Of a stretch of DNA of 8,673 nucleotides, positions 4,089 through 8,673 are shown one piece after another. Each line of letters begins with the position of its first letter. Position 1 is the first letter of the stretch. The stretch comes from Synergistaceae bacterium (GTDB lineage Bacteria > Synergistota > Synergistia > Synergistales > Aminobacteriaceae): positions 1 through 8,673 of the forward strand of contig WRKN01000100.1 in NCBI GenBank assembly GCA_009778055.1, in the 5' to 3' direction. The translations under genes were made by a program, and so were the position numbers. Below the pieces are notes generated by a model that saw only the letters and a list, made by a program, of their open reading frames with translations, searched no databases and was not told where the DNA came from.

Positions 4089-7000
4089 CGCTGCTGTTGG
4101 CCGTTTTTGTTTTGGTCGTGGTGGTCAACTGTTGCTTCATCGGCTACCTGATCGCCGATGTGACGGCCCATTCCAATCGTTCCGAGCCTGAGCCGGGAAA
4201 CGTTTTAGGGATCGGCGTCTTTACCTTTTTCCAGTTTCTGCTGTCCACCTTCGGTATTTCCGACTACGCCCTCGGGGCCGCCGTGTACTCCAAACTGAAA
4301 TGGGTGTCCTCAAAGAAGCTGCCTGGTACTGTGAACACAGCCGCCGTAATTCCGGTGGCCGTGATGGCGTTCATTTACATCACCTCTATCGAAGTAGACT
4401 TTGCCACCCTGGTCGTCCCCATAATCGCTCAGGTGGCGGGAGCTTACGTATCGGTCCGTTTTGTCGTGAAAATGCCGGCGCGACCCATACGGATGTTCTT
4501 GGCCTTTGGAATGCTCGTCACCGTGCTGCGCATCGCCGCCGAGGGACTGGGCTTTTTTCCCGACGAAGGAACCGTCGCGGCGCTGGATACCGGCAGGCTG
4601 GTTCTTCTCGGGTGCCTGTGCCTGCTGTACGGAGCGCTCAACAACGTGGGGCTCGGCTCCTTCGCACCAACAATGGCCACCGTCTACGTCCTCGGCCTGA
4701 GCCCGGAAGCGGCCTTCCCCATAATGACGGGGGCCGTGGCCTTATCGCTTCCCGTGGCAAGCATACAGTTCATCAGGCATGACAGCTATTCGCGCAAAAT
4801 AACCGTCATCAGCGCTATTTGCGGCACTTTGGGCGTTCTGGCCGCCGCCTTCGCGGTCAGAGACATGAACATTTCCCCGCTGAAATGGCTAGTAGGCGCG
4901 TTTTTGCTCTACAGCGCGGTATCCATGCTCATGTCGGCCCTGAAAAACACGAAGGACGTGGTTGCCGCCTCGAAGCCCGGCAAAGCGGCAAACAGGCTGT
5001 CCGTCGGGTCATTGACGAGCTTTTGCCTGGCCCTGTTCCTGTTCAGCACCGTGTCCCTTATCGGCGTCTTTGTCAGAAACTTTCAGCTCATATCCTCCGG
5101 TTACGTCGAAATGAGCATAGGCGAGCACAACACTCGGCTGCGCGACAGCGTCCACGCGTACCTCAGCGGGCATGAGAACGTCCTGTTGAGCGCCAGGGCA
5201 GGGGCGGCCCGTTTCATGTCCAAGGAACCCAAGGAACAAGTCGATCTGGAGGAGCTCCGTCTTTATCTGGTGGAAACCTCCCGGGTCCTGGAGGACATTT
5301 CCACCCTGTACTGCACCACCAACGAGGTCTGGAACAAACCGGGGGGTTACGCCGTGTTCAGCCAGCCCTGGGACGTTCCCCAGGATTGGAACAACACGGA
5401 AAGGATCTGGTTCGTCGCCGCCAAAAATTTGCAAAAGGACGGAGTGGCCTACTCCAAGCCGTACCTCGACGCGCTCACCGGCGACATCATCCTGGATTTA
5501 TCCGCCAATATCTACGACGATAACGGGCGTGACATAGGCGTCATCTCCGAGGCCATAACCATAGAATCCCTCAACGATATGCTCCAAAGGACCGCGTCCC
5601 TGGAAGGGCAGCAGGTGTTTCTAATAGACTCGGGGGGCGTATTTGTCGTCCATCCCGACAAGAGGATGGCGGCGCGGGGAGATTTTTTCCGCGAAACCGG
5701 GCTTGAAGAATACCGCGACGACATCCTGTCCACCGGTCATTTTTCCACCGCGGAAAAAGGCATGACGGTATACTCCTCGTCCATACCGGCCGCGGGGTGG
5801 TTTGTGGTGTCCATAATCCCCACCGAGAAGATCTTCTACTCCATCAACGACCACATAACCGGCATATTTCTGAGCCCCATGCTGATTATTTTCTTCATGC
5901 TCCTGGTCGTCCTGATAAGCCTCCTGATAGTGATACGCCGGGAGAGCCGGGACAAGCTCACGGCTGAAAAGCTCACCAGGGAAAAGGACTACTTCATAGC
6001 CCGGGTGAGTCATGAGCTTCGCACGCCCATGAACGCGGTAATCGGAATGAGCGAGCTGGCACAGCAGGATTACGGCACGCCCAGGGGCCTGGAGTATATT
6101 ACGGGCATCAAAAACGCCGGGGCGTCCCTTTTGGCCATCGTCAACGACGTGCTCGACTTCTCCAAAATCGAAACCGGCCGCCTGGAGCTGGCCGACGCTC
6201 CCTATGACGCGGCCTCCATGCTCAACGACGCGCTGACCATCATCCGTATACAAGTAGCGGAAAAAGCGCTGGAGTTCATCGTTGAGGCGGACCCGGCTGT
6301 TCCGCGCCGCCTGCGGGGCGACGCGGGCCGCGTCAAGCAGGTCCTGCTCAATCTCCTGAGCAACGCCGTCAAATATACCAACGAGGGGTTTGTCCGCTTC
6401 CGCTTTTTTACCTCCGAGGGGGAGACGGAAAACACGACGCGCCTCAATTTTGTGGTGGAAGACAGCGGAATAGGAATCAGGCAGGAGGATATGCCCAGGT
6501 TGTTCGGCGAATTTGAGCGGGTCGACGAAAAACGCAACAGCTCCATAGAGGGCGCCGGCCTTGGGCTGTCCATTGCCCGCAACCTCTGCCGAGCTATGGG
6601 AGGCGGCGTCACGGCAGAGAGCGAATACGGCAAAGGGTCGGTCTTTACCGCCACCCTGGTCCAGGTCGTGGACGACTCCGAGCCGATGGGCGACATACCT
6701 GCGATAGCCGCGCTCGGCGAGCTTGGACAGCGGATCACTTTTGTAGCGCCCCTCGCTGACGTGCTTGTGGTGGACGATTTTCCCAACAACCTCGTGGTGG
6801 CCGAAGGGCTGCTGCGCCCCTATAAAATGAGCGTTTTCACCTGCATGGACGGCCGGGAGGCCGTGGAGCTGTCGGCTATGCGTACTTTCGACCTCGTGTT
6901 CATGGATCACATGATGCCCGAAATGGACGGTACTGAGGCGCTTCACGCCATCCGCGCGATGGGCGGCCGATGGGCGGACCTTCCAATCGTGGTACTCACC

Positions 7001-7720
7001 GCCCACGCCGTTTCCGGCATGAAGGAAAGATTCCTTGCCGAGGGCTTTGACGATTTTCTTTCCAAGCCCATAGAAACGGACAAGCTGGACGAATTGCTGC
7101 GGCGATGGATTCCTGCCGAAAAACAGCGGGACGTAACGGAGGGCGCGGAGGAAACGGTTCACGAAACGCACGAAACATCCGGTATGTCGGCGGTAACCAA
7201 AGCGGGCTTGGCCGCGCAGCGGCTGGACATGCTCAACCACTACCGCTGGCATTTCGTAAACGGGCTGCCCGTGGACCGGGAGTACTACGAAAAATTCACC
7301 GCCCTGGCGGAGACAATGATAAAGGAAAACGATGTTCCCCCACAGACTCGCGGCGCGATGGCCGATCTTGCGGAGGCGGGGCGTCGCGGCGACACGGAAA
7401 CGATAAGCCAGCTTTTGCCGGACGTGTACGAGGCAGCCGCATCCGCCGCGCAAAAAGGAGAAAAAAACGCCGCCGGCTTGTTGGATTGGAGCGTGCCGAT
7501 GGGTCTGGAGGTTAAGCTGCTGGAGCTGAAAGCCGCGCTTGCCAAGGGCGACGCAAAAAGCGCTGACAACCTGTTGGACGAGCTTCAGGCAATGGAAGAT
7601 TTGAGCGCCCCGGCGCGGGAGCTGTGCGTCTTCCTCTACGAAGCGCTCCTCATGGAGGAAACGGAAAAAGCGCTCGGTGGCTTGACCATGTGGATGAATT
7701 TCTTCGACCGGGCGGGCTGA
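4085..7720 (+). CDS. Hybrid sensor histidine kinase with TauE/SafE-like permease N-terminus and dCache domain
   Basis: The product has 1,211 residues. An in-frame TGA at 4076-4078 and GAGGA at 4071-4075 (9-nt spacing) fix the start. Domains in order: residues 1-287, a polytopic module of about eight helices resembling TauE/SafE permeases (FGISDYALGAAVYSKLKW, KKLPGTVNTAAVIPVAVMAF, GALNNVGLGSF); helix about 311-331; extracytoplasmic double-Cache region about 332-589 with YSKPYLDALTGDIILDLSA (456-474) and GWFVVSIIPTEKI near its end; helix 592-617; HisKA with H643 in FIARVSHELRTPMN; HATPase_c with N-box NLLSNAVKYT (756-765), G1 DSGIGI (793-798) and G2 GAGLGLSI (823-830); receiver about 891-1010 with D897/D898, phosphoacceptor D941 in FMDHMMPEMDG, T972 and K994; helical tail about 1035-1211. 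The kinase and receiver residues are complete, so it should autophosphorylate and pass phosphate internally. No HxxKG-type Hpt motif is seen in the tail. Whether the permease part transports or only senses is unknown. The partner is very likely the regulator 20 bp downstream. Confidence 0.92.
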   Translation: MTLLLAVFVLVVVVNCCFIGYLIADVTAHSNRSEPEPGNVLGIGVFTFFQFLLSTFGISDYALGAAVYSKLKWVSSKKLPGTVNTAAVIPVAVMAFIYITSIEVDFATLVVPIIAQVAGAYVSVRFVVKMPARPIRMFLAFGMLVTVLRIAAEGLGFFPDEGTVAALDTGRLVLLGCLCLLYGALNNVGLGSFAPTMATVYVLGLSPEAAFPIMTGAVALSLPVASIQFIRHDSYSRKITVISAICGTLGVLAAAFAVRDMNISPLKWLVGAFLLYSAVSMLMSALKNTKDVVAASKPGKAANRLSVGSLTSFCLALFLFSTVSLIGVFVRNFQLISSGYVEMSIGEHNTRLRDSVHAYLSGHENVLLSARAGAARFMSKEPKEQVDLEELRLYLVETSRVLEDISTLYCTTNEVWNKPGGYAVFSQPWDVPQDWNNTERIWFVAAKNLQKDGVAYSKPYLDALTGDIILDLSANIYDDNGRDIGVISEAITIESLNDMLQRTASLEGQQVFLIDSGGVFVVHPDKRMAARGDFFRETGLEEYRDDILSTGHFSTAEKGMTVYSSSIPAAGWFVVSIIPTEKIFYSINDHITGIFLSPMLIIFFMLLVVLISLLIVIRRESRDKLTAEKLTREKDYFIARVSHELRTPMNAVIGMSELAQQDYGTPRGLEYITGIKNAGASLLAIVNDVLDFSKIETGRLELADAPYDAASMLNDALTIIRIQVAEKALEFIVEADPAVPRRLRGDAGRVKQVLLNLLSNAVKYTNEGFVRFRFFTSEGETENTTRLNFVVEDSGIGIRQEDMPRLFGEFERVDEKRNSSIEGAGLGLSIARNLCRAMGGGVTAESEYGKGSVFTATLVQVVDDSEPMGDIPAIAALGELGQRITFVAPLADVLVVDDFPNNLVVAEGLLRPYKMSVFTCMDGREAVELSAMRTFDLVFMDHMMPEMDGTEALHAIRAMGGRWADLPIVVLTAHAVSGMKERFLAEGFDDFLSKPIETDKLDELLRRWIPAEKQRDVTEGAEETVHETHETSGMSAVTKAGLAAQRLDMLNHYRWHFVNGLPVDREYYEKFTALAETMIKENDVPPQTRGAMADLAEAGRRGDTETISQLLPDVYEAAASAAQKGEKNAAGLLDWSVPMGLEVKLLELKAALAKGDAKSADNLLDELQAMEDLSAPARELCVFLYEALLMEETEKALGGLTMWMNFFDRAG

Positions 7721-7740
7721 TATTATATGGGAGGCGTACC

Positions 7741-8355
7741 ATGATAAAAATCCTCATTGTGGAAGACATGACCCTGTTGCGGGATGCGCTGGCGAACACC
7801 ATCAACGCTCAGGAGGACATGCGGGTGGCGGGCGTTACCCCAAACGCGGTCGAGGCCCTCGATTTGTGCCGGAAACTCGCTCCCGATCTTGCGCTGATCG
7901 ACGTGGTGACGGAGGGCAAGAGCAACGGCATCACGGCGGCGGCGGAAATACGGCTCGCGCTGCCGGAGGTCAAAATAGTCATCATGACGGCCCTGCCTGA
8001 GATAACCTTCATAGAAGCCGCCATGAAGGCCGGGGCGCACAGTTTTGTCTACAAGAACTCGGACAGCCGGCATCTGCTGAATGTAATCCGCAGCACCATG
8101 GAAGGCAACACCAATTACCCCGGCCCCAGAAACGACGTTATTGCCGATGCCCGCTTTTCCGAGGAGGAAATAGCGATAATCCGCCTTGTCTGTCAGGGCA
8201 AAAAGCGGGATGAAATCGCCCAAGCTCTGTTTTTGTCTGAAAGGACCGTTAAGTCGTTGATTGCCGGTATCCTGAATAAAACCGGATTCGACAGCATAAT
8301 GAAGTTTTCCATGTACGCCGTGGCCCACGGTTTCATCGTGCCGCAGGGTGAATGA
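7741..8355 (+). CDS. NarL/FixJ-type response regulator
   Basis: The product has 204 residues. ATG 7741 follows GGGAGG (7729-7734) with 6-nt spacing, 20 bp after the kinase stop, so both genes share one transcript. The receiver domain spans 1-120: acidic pocket E8/D9, phosphoacceptor D54 in LALID, T83 and K105 (FVYKNS). The loop after D54 reads VVTEGKSNGI instead of the common MPGMDG. Residues 138-200 form a LuxR-type helix-turn-helix (FSEEEIAIIRLVCQGKKRDE, then IAQALFLSERTVKSLIAGIL) that binds DNA once phosphorylated and dimerised. It most likely receives phosphate from H643 of the kinase, directly or through a separate Hpt protein. Targets are unknown. The dyads and repeats elsewhere in the window are not obviously its sites. 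Confidence 0.92.
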   Translation: MIKILIVEDMTLLRDALANTINAQEDMRVAGVTPNAVEALDLCRKLAPDLALIDVVTEGKSNGITAAAEIRLALPEVKIVIMTALPEITFIEAAMKAGAHSFVYKNSDSRHLLNVIRSTMEGNTNYPGPRNDVIADARFSEEEIAIIRLVCQGKKRDEIAQALFLSERTVKSLIAGILNKTGFDSIMKFSMYAVAHGFIVPQGE

Positions 8356-8380
8356 CTCCATTTTAGGGACGTATTTTAGA

Positions 8381-8402
8381 AAGGTGCGTTTTACGCAGCC
8401 TT
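8381..8402 (+). other. Hairpin after the response regulator
   Basis: AAGGTGCGT (8381-8389) pairs with ACGCAGCCTT (8393-8402) across a TTT loop, with one bulged G. It lies 25 bp beyond the regulator stop. No U-run follows, so it is at best a weak terminator or an mRNA 3'-end stabiliser. Confidence 0.4.
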
Positions 8403-8418
8403 GTATGATTCAATGAGC

Positions 8419-8424
8419 TATAAT
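8419..8424 (+). promoter_or_regulatory. Possible -10 box of the last gene
   Basis: A perfect TATAAT with no good -35 box at 16-18 bp. If used, transcription would start at about 8431, on the ATG there, giving a leaderless or near-leaderless mRNA. The surrounding DNA is AT-rich, so a chance match is possible. Confidence 0.25.
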
Positions 8425-8430
8425 ATGAGT

Positions 8431-8655
8431 ATGGAAAACATAAAACAAGACACCAAACCAATGAGCGAATGGGATAAGCAAGTTTGCGCCCATCTTGATG
8501 ATTTATGGAACAGACACAACTCCGGCGAACTGAAAGCCGAAGCTGTTGATGCTCTTTTTGCAAACGCGCGTGAGAGAGTAGAGCAAGAAATAAAAGAACA
8601 ACAAACCCAAAGGACGGAATTGCTTTCTACACAACCAATCAATTATGCCGTATAA
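8431..8655 (+). CDS. Small hypothetical protein, 74 residues
   Basis: The frame has ATG codons at 8413, 8425, 8431 and 8461, and I see no convincing ribosome site before any of them; 8431 is a compromise. The product is hydrophilic and probably all-helical (MSEWDKQVCAHLDDLWNRH, ELKAEAVDALFANARERVEQ, EIKEQQTQRTE), with no membrane segment or signal peptide. Codon and base use are more AT-rich than in the preceding operon, suggesting separate origin and separate transcription. It is not recognised. A role as a small regulatory or element-borne protein is possible, but nothing in the sequence shows it. Confidence 0.5.
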   Translation: MENIKQDTKPMSEWDKQVCAHLDDLWNRHNSGELKAEAVDALFANARERVEQEIKEQQTQRTELLSTQPINYAV

Positions 8656-8673
8656 AGTTCGGTCTTTATCATC

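Noticed and set aside
3853..4140. Minus-strand frame over the kinase leader
   Set aside because: It is opposite the promoter and the start of the kinase; its product is rich in T, S and R with no ribosome site.
5621..7453. Long minus-strand open frame (610 codons) opposite the kinase gene
   Set aside because: It lies wholly antisense to conserved kinase and receiver domains, its product is rich in H, G and R with no recognisable domain, and GC-rich coding DNA commonly leaves such frames open.
7723..8361. Minus-strand open frame of 212 codons opposite the response regulator
   Set aside because: It mirrors the regulator gene almost exactly, has no ribosome site, and has shadow-like composition.

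Overview
The window is 8,673 bp of bacterial DNA, moderately GC-rich, with strong AGGAGG-type ribosome sites and standard stop codons. The style of the Rpn-type nuclease gene, the large sensor kinase and the GC-rich palindromic spacers suggests an anaerobe of the Synergistota or a related Firmicutes-like lineage. That is a low-confidence impression from family resemblance, not a placement.

Layout from left to right: (1) 1-831, minus strand, the first 277 codons of a TMEM43-family membrane protein that runs off the left edge. (2) 832-1201, a non-coding spacer holding a dyad, two near-identical 25-bp direct repeats 64 bp apart, a GC-rich palindromic block and a strong bidirectional terminator. 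(3) 1202-2206, minus strand, an Rpn-family PD-(D/E)XK nuclease / putative transposase with a tandem 12-bp repeat coding for its C-terminal helix. (4) About 2295-3551, an apparently intact IS3-family insertion sequence with orfA, orfB joined by a -1 frameshift on an A7 slippery run, and imperfect 36-bp inverted ends. (5) 3552-4084, a mostly non-coding stretch with two tandem hairpins, a probable remnant of a small minus-strand gene, a good plus-strand promoter and a structured leader. (6) 4085-7720 and 7741-8355, a two-gene signalling operon: a 1,211-residue hybrid histidine kinase, then a NarL/FixJ-type response regulator. (7) 8431-8655, a short, more AT-rich gene of unknown function.

The most interesting object is the kinase. 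Its N-terminal ~285 residues look like a complete TauE/SafE-type membrane permease, followed by an extracytoplasmic double-Cache sensor, HisKA, HATPase_c, a receiver domain and a ~175-residue helical tail with no recognisable Hpt motif. A transporter-like module and a ligand-binding Cache module therefore feed one kinase, which probably passes phosphate to the DNA-binding regulator 20 bp downstream. The left half (TMEM43, Rpn nuclease, IS3) looks like an accessory region shaped by mobile DNA. Nothing in the sequence ties its genes functionally to the two-component operon.
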